DNA of 64,000 bases from positions 442,391-506,390 of the forward strand of contig JAILWJ010000001.1 in NCBI GenBank assembly GCA_025699025.1, in the 5' to 3' direction. This document shows positions 49,190-56,584 of this stretch, piece after piece (position 1 is the first letter of the stretch; every line of letters begins with the position of its first letter). This DNA comes from Nitrosarchaeum sp. (lineage in GTDB: Archaea > Thermoproteota > Nitrososphaeria > Nitrososphaerales > Nitrosopumilaceae). The notes beneath the pieces were generated by a model, which was not told where the DNA came from, searched no databases, and saw only the letters and a list, made by a program, of their open reading frames with translations. Made by a program: the position numbers and the translations under genes.

Positions 49190-49516
49190 ATGAGTGCTAA
49201 GCAATTTGATGTAAACGGTACAGAATACACAGTCAGGTTGACAGAACAGGTGATTGGACATGTAAATAATCTGAAAAACCTATACAATGCTGCATATGAA
49301 GATCCAGAAAGTTTTGAGGATGTAAGTGCAGAGATTTCAAGCACAATCAACGAAATTGCAAGTACTGTAGAACCCCCGGCAGAAGACAGTGATCTAGATG
49401 GAATTATTCAAGAAATAATCAAGGCAGTAGACAACAAGGCAGCAGAGATTGAAAAAGAGCTGGAAGAAAAACCATCCAAAACACCAAAGTCAAAAAAAAT
49501 CAAATCTAAAAAATAG
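49190..49516 (+). CDS. Hypothetical acidic protein with basic tail (108 aa)
   Basis: A short beta start (Q-F-D-V-N-G-T-E-Y-T-V-R-L-T-E) leads into long acidic helices, and the C-terminus is Lys/Ser-rich (K-S-K-K-I-K-S-K-K). This charge split resembles small nucleic-acid-associated proteins. It starts at ATG 49190. Not recognised. Confidence 0.55.
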   Translation: MSAKQFDVNGTEYTVRLTEQVIGHVNNLKNLYNAAYEDPESFEDVSAEISSTINEIASTVEPPAEDSDLDGIIQEIIKAVDNKAAEIEKELEEKPSKTPKSKKIKSKK

Positions 49517-49584
49517 AACCATTTGACCTCAAAATCAGAAAAATTTGTAGTATTAGTTATATTATAAATAAATTAACAATAATC

Positions 49585-49701
49585 ATGGCAAGAAGTTGTG
49601 AGTGTGGTATTTGTGATCATCATTCAGAAGAAGAATGCATTAAAAAAGAATGTAAGTGTTGTTTAAATTTTCACATAAGATCTGGTCCCAAGCGGAAATA
49701 G
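49585..49701 (+). CDS. Cys-rich micro-protein (38 aa)
   Basis: ATG 49585 gives M-A-R-S-C-E-C-G-I-C-D-H-H, then E-E-E-C-I-K-K-E-C-K-C-C-L-N-F-H: seven Cys and three His in 28 residues. It could bind two zinc ions or an iron-sulphur unit. The convergent micro-gene at 49736-49837 has a related pattern, C-x2-C-G-C-x-D-H then G-C and C-x-C. Basic tail P-K-R-K. Confidence 0.6.
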   Translation: MARSCECGICDHHSEEECIKKECKCCLNFHIRSGPKRK

Positions 49702-49735
49702 TAAATTCAAATTTAAAACAATAATTTTAAGAATA

Positions 49736-49837
49736 TCATTTAAAACAAGAACATTTCTTTGACATGTGTTTTGAACACCCAATCAATTTATGATCTTGAC
49801 AACCACAAATAATGCATTTTTTTTGCTTGTCAGTCAC
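49736..49837 (-). CDS. Cys-rich micro-protein (33 aa)
   Basis: GTG 49837 overlaps the stop of the upstream gene (GTGA). The protein reads K-C-I-I-C-G-C-Q-D-H-K-L-I-G-C and ends K-C-S-C-F-K: six Cys and two His in 26 residues, a metal-binding pattern similar to that of the convergent micro-gene at 49585-49701. Translational coupling to the 124-residue gene suggests a joint function. Confidence 0.58.
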   Translation of the reverse strand: MTDKQKKCIICGCQDHKLIGCSKHMSKKCSCFK

Positions 49838-50208
49838 AATTCCTCAACAGACGATTGAATTTTATCCATTAATTTCTTATCATCAAATGATTCCAATATT
49901 TTCAAACGAATATTGTGAATTCTATTTGTGTCATTTGAATACAACATAGCCATGGTTTTAATCTCTTCTTCAAAATAATATGTATCAAGATATTCATGTA
50001 ATTTGGATTTCAAGTCAGACAGATTCTTTGAGTGAAAATTTTCAGAATCCAATTTTTTCACCACTACATGAAAAAAACCGGTAATCTTAAGTAATTCCTT
50101 TTCAATAATTACCAAGTCGCCAGGTTTATCATTTAATCCAGACATTGTGGAATAAGACTGGAGAATTTTTTCAAAGACTCCTTTAAGATACTCGTTCCAT
50201 GTGACCAT
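49834..50208 (-). CDS. Hypothetical helical protein (124 aa)
   Basis: The protein appears fully helical with an N-terminal W-N-E-Y-L-K-G-V-F-E-K-I-L. No Cys or membrane segment. It begins at ATG 50208 and is coupled to the Cys-rich micro-gene downstream. Unrecognised. Confidence 0.55.
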   Translation of the reverse strand: MVTWNEYLKGVFEKILQSYSTMSGLNDKPGDLVIIEKELLKITGFFHVVVKKLDSENFHSKNLSDLKSKLHEYLDTYYFEEEIKTMAMLYSNDTNRIHNIRLKILESFDDKKLMDKIQSSVEEL

Positions 50209-50321
50209 ATAATCTTTAACAGATTATTCCAATCTAAAGTTTAGGATAAGAATATGGGTTGAAACAAAAGTGAAAATAGATCTAAACAAACGCTTAATTT
50301 CACAGGATTTCTCTAGAAATT

Positions 50322-50741
50322 ATGATCAATTCAGAACTAATGAAATTATTAGAATCAATCGATGTTCTTGATGCCATACGTGATTCAGTTAGATACCAGC
50401 TACAAAAAATCCACGGCATTGGAAAAACTTCAGAAGGCAGAGATTGGTATCAAGAACTACCACAGATAATTAAAGAAAAGTTTGATAATTACAAGACAGA
50501 TTATGAGCATTTGTCAGTTATCTTAAGTTCGGATCAAGGGAAGATTACATCAGAAATGAGTAAAGGGTACTATTATTGGAGATTAATTCGTTCAGCATGT
50601 ACCACATACAGAAATGATCTGATAGACTATGATCAGCAATTACTACAAGAGTTTAATCTAAAAGAAACTGACGCCATTTCAGATAATGAGGTATTAAACA
50701 GATGTATCGGAGTCTTGGAACAACACGTAGTTGAAAAATAA
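50322..50741 (+). CDS. Hypothetical helical protein (139 aa)
   Basis: A mostly helical soluble protein with D-A-I-R-D-S-V-R-Y-Q-L-Q-K-I-H-G-I-G near residue 18 and a final amphipathic helix. The size and composition are similar to the 124-residue protein encoded divergently 113 bp away, but no clear homology can be claimed. Not recognised. Confidence 0.55.
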   Translation: MINSELMKLLESIDVLDAIRDSVRYQLQKIHGIGKTSEGRDWYQELPQIIKEKFDNYKTDYEHLSVILSSDQGKITSEMSKGYYYWRLIRSACTTYRNDLIDYDQQLLQEFNLKETDAISDNEVLNRCIGVLEQHVVEK

Positions 50742-50799
50742 TCATGACGTACAAGAAACAACCAAAAACTCTTTACACTAAAACCAATTCACTTCTAAC

Positions 50800-50809
50800 T
50801 TTAAATTAT
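50800..50809 (+). promoter_or_regulatory. TATA box of threonine synthase gene
   Basis: T-T-T-A-A-A-T-T-A-T is centred near 50805, 28 bp before ATG 50833. The distance favours that ATG as a leaderless start over GTG 50818, which lies only 13 bp from the box. Confidence 0.55.
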
Positions 50810-50832
50810 CATGATTTGTGTTCAATTTGACC

Positions 50833-52170
50833 ATGCAAGGTGATGCTTTTCTCAAGTGCATAGACCCAAAATGCGGGCTAGAGTATCCAATAGATAGTAC
50901 AAGTGTCCAATGTGAAAGAGGACATTTGTTAGATGTACAATACAAAAAAAATCCCCCAGACAGTCTAAAAGAGGTATTTTATGATAGGAGAAATCCACAA
51001 GGTAGTATTTTTAATGAAAGTGGAGTTTGGAGATTCAGAGAGTTACTGAATTTTTGCCAAATTAATACTGAAGATATCGATGAATGTTCAAAATATCTTG
51101 TATCATTGGATGGCGCAGAAGGAAGGCAGTCAAAACCATATCAGATGTCAAAGGCTGCAGAATTTATTGGAATTTCAAACAATAACTTGTGGCTACAACC
51201 AGAAGGATACAATCCAAGTGGATCGTTCAAAGACAATGGAATGGCATCTGCAGTAACACATGCAAAAATGGTGGGCGCAAAAAAAATCGTGTGCGCATCT
51301 ACTGGAAATACATCCGCATCTGCAGGAATGTTTGCTGCCAACGAGGGAATACAATGTGATGTTTACATTCCTGCCGGTCAGATAGCCCCAGGAAAACTAA
51401 GCCAGGCATATCAATTCGGGGCTCAAATAGTAGAAGTAGATGGTAATTTTGATGATGCATTAAAACAGTCTTTGGATGATGCAAAAAACCATAACGGATA
51501 CACTGTAAATTCTATAAATCCGTTTAGAATAGAAGGACAGAAGACAATTCCATTTAGAGCGCTAGAATATCTAAAATGGGAATCCCCTGATTGGATAGTG
51601 TATCCAGGAGGTGCCTTAGGAAATACGTCAAGCTGTGGGAAAGCTCTGATGGAGCTTTATCAATGGGGATGGATAAAGAAGATTCCACGTATTGCAGTAA
51701 TCAACGCCGAAGGAGCCAATACACTTTCTGACTTGTACAATGGTAAATTTGAAGGAGAGGAACTAAGGTGGAATAAAGGAAATCCAAATACGGAATTAAT
51801 TCAAAGATATTATGACTATCAGGATAAAGAAAACAAAAGACCAAAAACAAAAGCTACAGCAATCCAGATTGGTAGGCCTGCAAATATTCTAAAAGGTCTC
51901 AGGGCATTAGAATTCACAAATGGCATAGTCACAACAGTCACAGATTCAGAAATGCTTGATGGCATGTCAGTAGTAGGCCTGAATGGGTTTGATTGCGAGA
52001 TGGCTTCCGGAGCTTCAGTAGTTGGAATTAAAAAATTGATAAATGAGGAGGTCATTAAAAAAGATGACGTGGTAGTTGGAATCCTCACAGGTAGGCAAAA
52101 AGATGCCATGCTTCCAGTAGAATATCACAATAACCCACAGAACAGATTTGCAAAACCTCCGAAAAACTAA
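50833..52170 (+). CDS. thrC: Threonine synthase
   Basis: This PLP enzyme converts O-phosphohomoserine to threonine. A small N-terminal zinc-ribbon-like segment (C-I-D-P-K-C-G, then C-E-R-G-H) is followed by the fold-type II core. The Schiff-base Lys lies in N-P-S-G-S-F-K-D-N-G-M, and A-S-T-G-N-T-S-A-S-A is the substrate loop. ATG 50833 is chosen from the promoter distance; GTG 50818 would add five residues. The sequence is archaeal-type, about 445 residues. It supplies the threonine that ilvA consumes. Confidence 0.9.
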   Translation: MQGDAFLKCIDPKCGLEYPIDSTSVQCERGHLLDVQYKKNPPDSLKEVFYDRRNPQGSIFNESGVWRFRELLNFCQINTEDIDECSKYLVSLDGAEGRQSKPYQMSKAAEFIGISNNNLWLQPEGYNPSGSFKDNGMASAVTHAKMVGAKKIVCASTGNTSASAGMFAANEGIQCDVYIPAGQIAPGKLSQAYQFGAQIVEVDGNFDDALKQSLDDAKNHNGYTVNSINPFRIEGQKTIPFRALEYLKWESPDWIVYPGGALGNTSSCGKALMELYQWGWIKKIPRIAVINAEGANTLSDLYNGKFEGEELRWNKGNPNTELIQRYYDYQDKENKRPKTKATAIQIGRPANILKGLRALEFTNGIVTTVTDSEMLDGMSVVGLNGFDCEMASGASVVGIKKLINEEVIKKDDVVVGILTGRQKDAMLPVEYHNNPQNRFAKPPKN

Positions 52171-52279
52171 CACTGAATTATATATCAAAACTCATGTATG
52201 CGACAAAATATCTAAAACCTTAAAAAGCAAATTTGCGATTAGTGATCAACCAAGAGATGGTGCATAATACAAAAAATGA

Positions 52280-52293
52280 ATGACACGTGTCAT
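52280..52293 (+). promoter_or_regulatory. 14-bp perfect palindrome before CNNM gene
   Basis: ATGACACGTGTCAT is a perfect palindrome with a CACGTG core. It ends 29 bp before ATG 52323 and so falls where the core promoter should be. A GGAGG box lies at 52313-52317, a good Shine-Dalgarno for this gene, unusual in a window where most genes look leaderless. A dimeric repressor or metalloregulator could bind here. Confidence 0.55.
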
Positions 52294-52322
52294 TACTTTG
52301 ATTTAATTTTCTGGAGGACTCC

Positions 52323-53576
52323 ATGGTAGAACTTTGGATGGAGATAACTGCGCTAGCTGCGCTTATTGGATTATCTGCCTTCTTCAGTGGTTTAGAGGTG
52401 TCCCTAGTAGGAACACGACATTCCAAAGTAAATCAGCTGAGAAAGCAAAAGATCAAAGGTGCCGAAGCACTTTACAAACTAAAACACAATCCAGGCTGGA
52501 TGATGTCAAGTGTCAATCTTGGGAACAACCTAGTCAATGTAGGCGCATCCGCTCTTGCAACCGCTGTTGCCATTAGGCTTTTCGGAAATGATGGGTTGGG
52601 AATTGCAGTAGGTGTAATGACATTTTTATTATTGGTTTTTGGGGAAATTACTCCAAAAACATACTGTAATGCAAATGCTACAAAAATTGCGCTAAAATTC
52701 TCGCCTGTATTGCTTATTTTCAGTTATGCTTTTTGGCCAGTTGTGAAAATTTTGGAAATGATTACAAAAACTATGGTAAAATTAACTGGAAGTAGCTACC
52801 ATTCACCACCAATAACAGAAGAAGAGATCAAAGGAATTGTAGAGCAAGGGCTGGCAGATAAAGCATTAGAAAAAGATGAAAGTGAGCTAGTACACAGTGC
52901 ATTAGAATTTGATGACACTGTCATACGTACAGTCATGACACCCAGGACAAAAATGGTCACACTTCCAGCAAAGATGCTATTATTTGAAGCATTGCCGTTG
53001 ATCAATCAAAATGCTCATTCAAGAATTCCTGTTTTTGGTGAAACGCGTGATGATATTGTAGGTTTTGTACATGTCAGGGATATTCTAAAAGAACTCGAGG
53101 GAGAAAACAAGATGAAGACACTAGAACAAATTGCAAGAAAACCTGTCTTTGCATCTCAAGAGAAGATGGTAAGTTCGCTACTAAAAGAAATGAAGGGAAG
53201 AAAGACCCACATGGCCATAGTTATAGACGAGCACGGAGGCGTAGAAGGATTGGTTACTTTAGAAGACCTCATAGAAGAAATAATCGGAGATATCGAAGAT
53301 GAAACAGATGTCACACCACCCGTAGATCATCAATCAATTGACAGAGATACAATTGTGACAAACGGGGACATCGAGATAGAGAGAGTAAATGAAATTTTTA
53401 AATCGGAATTGCCTGAAGGGGATGACTATAGTACGCTTAATGGATTACTACATGAAAGATTACAAGATATTCCTCAAGCAGGAGACAAGTTGGAAATTGA
53501 CAACATACGAATAATTGTAGAAAAAGTCCGAAAAAACGTTCCTGAAAAAATCAGAATTGAGCGAATAAAAAAATAA
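52323..53576 (+). CDS. CNNM/CorC (HlyC) family transport protein
   Basis: The 417-residue protein has an N-terminal DUF21/CNNM membrane domain (about 1-170, E-I-T-A-L-A-A-L-I-G-L-S-A-F-F-S-G-L-E), a pair of CBS domains (about 200-325, with V-M-T-P-R-T-K-M and V-I-D-E-H-G-G-V-E-G-L-V-T) and a C-terminal CorC/HlyC domain (about 340-415). The family moves or senses Mg2+ and related divalent cations, with nucleotide control through the CBS pair. The upstream palindrome and SD box suggest regulated expression. Confidence 0.9.
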   Translation: MVELWMEITALAALIGLSAFFSGLEVSLVGTRHSKVNQLRKQKIKGAEALYKLKHNPGWMMSSVNLGNNLVNVGASALATAVAIRLFGNDGLGIAVGVMTFLLLVFGEITPKTYCNANATKIALKFSPVLLIFSYAFWPVVKILEMITKTMVKLTGSSYHSPPITEEEIKGIVEQGLADKALEKDESELVHSALEFDDTVIRTVMTPRTKMVTLPAKMLLFEALPLINQNAHSRIPVFGETRDDIVGFVHVRDILKELEGENKMKTLEQIARKPVFASQEKMVSSLLKEMKGRKTHMAIVIDEHGGVEGLVTLEDLIEEIIGDIEDETDVTPPVDHQSIDRDTIVTNGDIEIERVNEIFKSELPEGDDYSTLNGLLHERLQDIPQAGDKLEIDNIRIIVEKVRKNVPEKIRIERIKK

Positions 53577-53578
53577 CC

Positions 53579-54628
53579 CTACTTTTTTGCAAAATGCTGT
53601 TCCAGCAGTTGCTTTTTCTCTCTCATATGAAATATGGATTCGGTGTGAGCAAACGCCTCATCGTATGATTTGCCAAACAACATGGCTTGCATAAGCATAT
53701 GATTTTCAGGAATAACGATTCCTGTTTGATCATCAGAATACATCATTTGTACCGTGTCGCCAATGGACACAGTCATATTCGCATGAATGTGAATCATGTT
53801 GGTATCAGTAAAATTAAATCCCATACTGCTTGCATAGTCCCGGACATCTTTTGTGCCTTTGGCAGTCCACAATGTTGCAACACCGAATTCATTTTTAAAA
53901 ATGTCATGTATTTCAGACGGGCTTGGAGCACCATCTTTGAAGCGAATATCCATTATGTGCAGATGCATTTGTCTGGTAGGTACTTTAATCGCCCTAACAA
54001 ATAATGGAGCATCTCTGCCAAAGTAGGTTTTCACATCATCGCCATGATGTGGCTTTTCAGTCATTTCAATTGTGTCCTGAAGTTTTTTCTCCGTTTGTTC
54101 GATATCTGCCCACCTTCTGACTAACGTAACATCAAAACGAAGCAATCTGTCGCCAAATCTATCTCTTAACGGCTCTAATACTCTGCCCATGCCAGTAACA
54201 TTGCAGCTTCCTTGCATGACATGTTTTTGCCCAATGGCTGAATCATAGTTAGCCCTTGAATTAAACAACAAATCTGAAACAGATTCATCTCCAACAGTAG
54301 TTTCCCCCCCTTGATAAATGGCCATCAGGTTCTTTGGCTCATAAAGACTTTTTTTATTTTTGTAGCCATACCCACCTGGTGCTGCATCTATGACTAAATC
54401 ACAATTATCTAGCGCATTTTCTATAGAACCTGTAATTTTGAAATTTTGAAAGTCGTCCATTTTTCTTTCTGGAACATAAACGTCTATTCCCCTGGAATTT
54501 GCAACATTGACATCATCATCCGGGGAGTATTTTCCCACTCCGATAACGGTAATCTCAGGATCATCTTTAAGAAAAGACGTTATTCTGCTGCCTATAGATC
54601 CATACCCATTGACAAAAACTTTTTTCAT
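53579..54628 (-). CDS. gap: Type II (archaeal) glyceraldehyde-3-phosphate dehydrogenase
   Basis: This 349-residue archaeal GAPDH interconverts glyceraldehyde 3-phosphate and 1,3-bisphosphoglycerate. The Rossmann start is V-F-V-N-G-Y-G-S-I-G-S-R, the catalytic Cys is C142 in Q-G-S-C-N-V-T-G-M-G-R and a conserved H-I-H-A-N-M is near 285. In autotrophic archaea it works mainly in gluconeogenesis. Cofactor choice is not fixed by the visible residues. A T-A-A-A-T-A box lies about 27 bp upstream. Its stop is 3 bp from that of the convergent CNNM gene. Confidence 0.92.
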   Translation of the reverse strand: MKKVFVNGYGSIGSRITSFLKDDPEITVIGVGKYSPDDDVNVANSRGIDVYVPERKMDDFQNFKITGSIENALDNCDLVIDAAPGGYGYKNKKSLYEPKNLMAIYQGGETTVGDESVSDLLFNSRANYDSAIGQKHVMQGSCNVTGMGRVLEPLRDRFGDRLLRFDVTLVRRWADIEQTEKKLQDTIEMTEKPHHGDDVKTYFGRDAPLFVRAIKVPTRQMHLHIMDIRFKDGAPSPSEIHDIFKNEFGVATLWTAKGTKDVRDYASSMGFNFTDTNMIHIHANMTVSIGDTVQMMYSDDQTGIVIPENHMLMQAMLFGKSYDEAFAHTESIFHMREKKQLLEQHFAKK

Positions 54629-54765
54629 AATTTTCTAAAAGTGTGCCCATTTATTTAGATTAGTTCAACTATGAACATTTTTGACACTGAAAAAAATAGA
54701 CACCATACACAACATGTGCAACAAATTCACATATAATAACAAAAACCCAATAGAAACTACCAAGG

Positions 54766-56583
54766 TTGGACAAAAATTTACTCATTGAAAAATTGATTTT
54801 GGCAATAAAGGATGAAAAAGGAGATTGGGGAAGAAATCAATACATTCTAAAAAGGATAAACGAAGGAAAGGAAATTTTCAACTCAGATAAAAAATATTTG
54901 CAAAAAATTTTGCAAGAGGAAATATCATCTATTGTAGAAAACAAGACAGACATGCCAGAAAAAGATCACACTGTATTTTTAAATAAAAAAATGATCAATT
55001 GTAGTGAATGTAACCAAAAAATTGAATTGGATAATAAATCAGTGAGATATAAAAATAAATGGTATCATAAAAAATGCCACAAAGCAGACAGTATCAAGCA
55101 GGAACATGATGGCTCAAGAGACATTTACAAAACAAATCAAAAAAGAATTGATTCAGTACAAGTTTCCATTACGGTTGTGATTTTTGTTTTTTTGGTAAGC
55201 AGTGTTTATTTCATTTTAGGTCCACTAAGCATGATCGCAATGGGTTTAGGGGGAAGTTTACTCATATACCATCTTTTTAGCGCACACGCTAAAGCATTTT
55301 CAAAAAATAAGTCAGATATGCGTGGACCATCGGTATTTTTGATGTTTTTGTTAATCACTCCATTCATCATTGGAGCAATAATTGCATATGAAGGATATTC
55401 TCTTTACCAATCACCAATACGGATTATTCTCCTATGGGCAATGACGATTTCATTTTGGTCTACAATGTTATTTGTCCCAATGGCAGTATTTAGCAAACAT
55501 AGGGAGGAGCTTCAGCCAGATGTAAAATCATATCCAACAGTATCGGTAATCATTCCTGCATACAATGAAGAAAAAGTGATCAGACACACCATAGAATCAC
55601 TAATAGAAACAAAGTACCCGAAAAAAGAGATTATTTTTGTCAACGATGGAAGCAAAGACAAAACATTAGACATTGCATCACAGTACAAAGACAAGATCAC
55701 AGTATTAAGCAAAGAGAATGGAGGCAAGGCATCCGCACTCAATTACGGTTTAGTGTATGCCAAGGGGGAAATCGTGGTAATTGTAGATGCAGATACAATT
55801 GTGGGAAGAAACTCTCTTAAAGAAATGGTAAAGGGTTTTGAAGTAAATGAGCATGTTGCAGCTGTGGCAGGAAACATAAAGGTAAGAAACAGAACCAATC
55901 TAATTACAAAATGTCAGGCACTAGAATACATCACAGGAATTCAGATTGTAAGACGTGCGTTTGACATATTTGGATCAATTACAATTGTTCCTGGTGCGCT
56001 AGGAGCTTTCAAGAAATCATTTCTCATCGAAGCTGGAATGTACGGAAAAGAAACAATCGTAGAGGATTTTGATCAGACAATAAAATTGCTCAAAGCAGGA
56101 TTAATTACTCAGGGAAGCACCAAAGCAACAGCATATACTGAAGCCCCAAACACAATGAGGGATTTCATTGCACAGAGAAAAAGATGGTATCGTGGAAATA
56201 TCCAGGTACTAAAAAGACACTCAGACGCGTTAACAAATCCCAGATTCGGACATTTACAAAGACTGTCATTTCCCTATTTGCTCCTAGGAATGCTAATAAC
56301 GCCAATCATAGGATTTACTGCAACAATTAATGCCATAATTGGGGTCATTCAAGGGGATTGGGAATATGTTCTGCAAGTATTTGCAATATTCATTACGGTT
56401 CACTATTTAATGTCGGCATTAGCAATTAAAATCGATGAAGAAGATCCAAAATTACTGTGGTATGCAGGGTTTTTGGTATTAGGTTTCAAACAAATTGTAG
56501 ATTTTTTGCTACTCAAAGCACTAATAGAACAGATTTCAAGAAAAAAAGCAACTTGGACAAGTGCAAAGCGCGTAGGAGTGTAA
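54766..56583 (+). CDS. Processive GT2 polysaccharide synthase with LIM-like zinc finger
   Basis: The 605-residue membrane glycosyltransferase resembles PgaC/IcaA and hyaluronan/chitin synthases. Residues 1-60 form a small SHOCT-like helical segment. Residues 79-105 hold C-S-E-C, then W-Y-H-K-K-C-H (C79, C82, H101, C104), a LIM-like zinc finger. Membrane helices lie near 130-165, 186-210 and 215-240. The GT core has N293-D-G-S, D341-A-D343, E433-D434 and Q470-R-K-R-W474, the processive signature. C-terminal helices follow. It starts at TTG 54766 and is one base before the deacetylase-like gene. Confidence 0.85.
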   Translation: MDKNLLIEKLILAIKDEKGDWGRNQYILKRINEGKEIFNSDKKYLQKILQEEISSIVENKTDMPEKDHTVFLNKKMINCSECNQKIELDNKSVRYKNKWYHKKCHKADSIKQEHDGSRDIYKTNQKRIDSVQVSITVVIFVFLVSSVYFILGPLSMIAMGLGGSLLIYHLFSAHAKAFSKNKSDMRGPSVFLMFLLITPFIIGAIIAYEGYSLYQSPIRIILLWAMTISFWSTMLFVPMAVFSKHREELQPDVKSYPTVSVIIPAYNEEKVIRHTIESLIETKYPKKEIIFVNDGSKDKTLDIASQYKDKITVLSKENGGKASALNYGLVYAKGEIVVIVDADTIVGRNSLKEMVKGFEVNEHVAAVAGNIKVRNRTNLITKCQALEYITGIQIVRRAFDIFGSITIVPGALGAFKKSFLIEAGMYGKETIVEDFDQTIKLLKAGLITQGSTKATAYTEAPNTMRDFIAQRKRWYRGNIQVLKRHSDALTNPRFGHLQRLSFPYLLLGMLITPIIGFTATINAIIGVIQGDWEYVLQVFAIFITVHYLMSALAIKIDEEDPKLLWYAGFLVLGFKQIVDFLLLKALIEQISRKKATWTSAKRVGV

Positions 56584-56584
56584 A

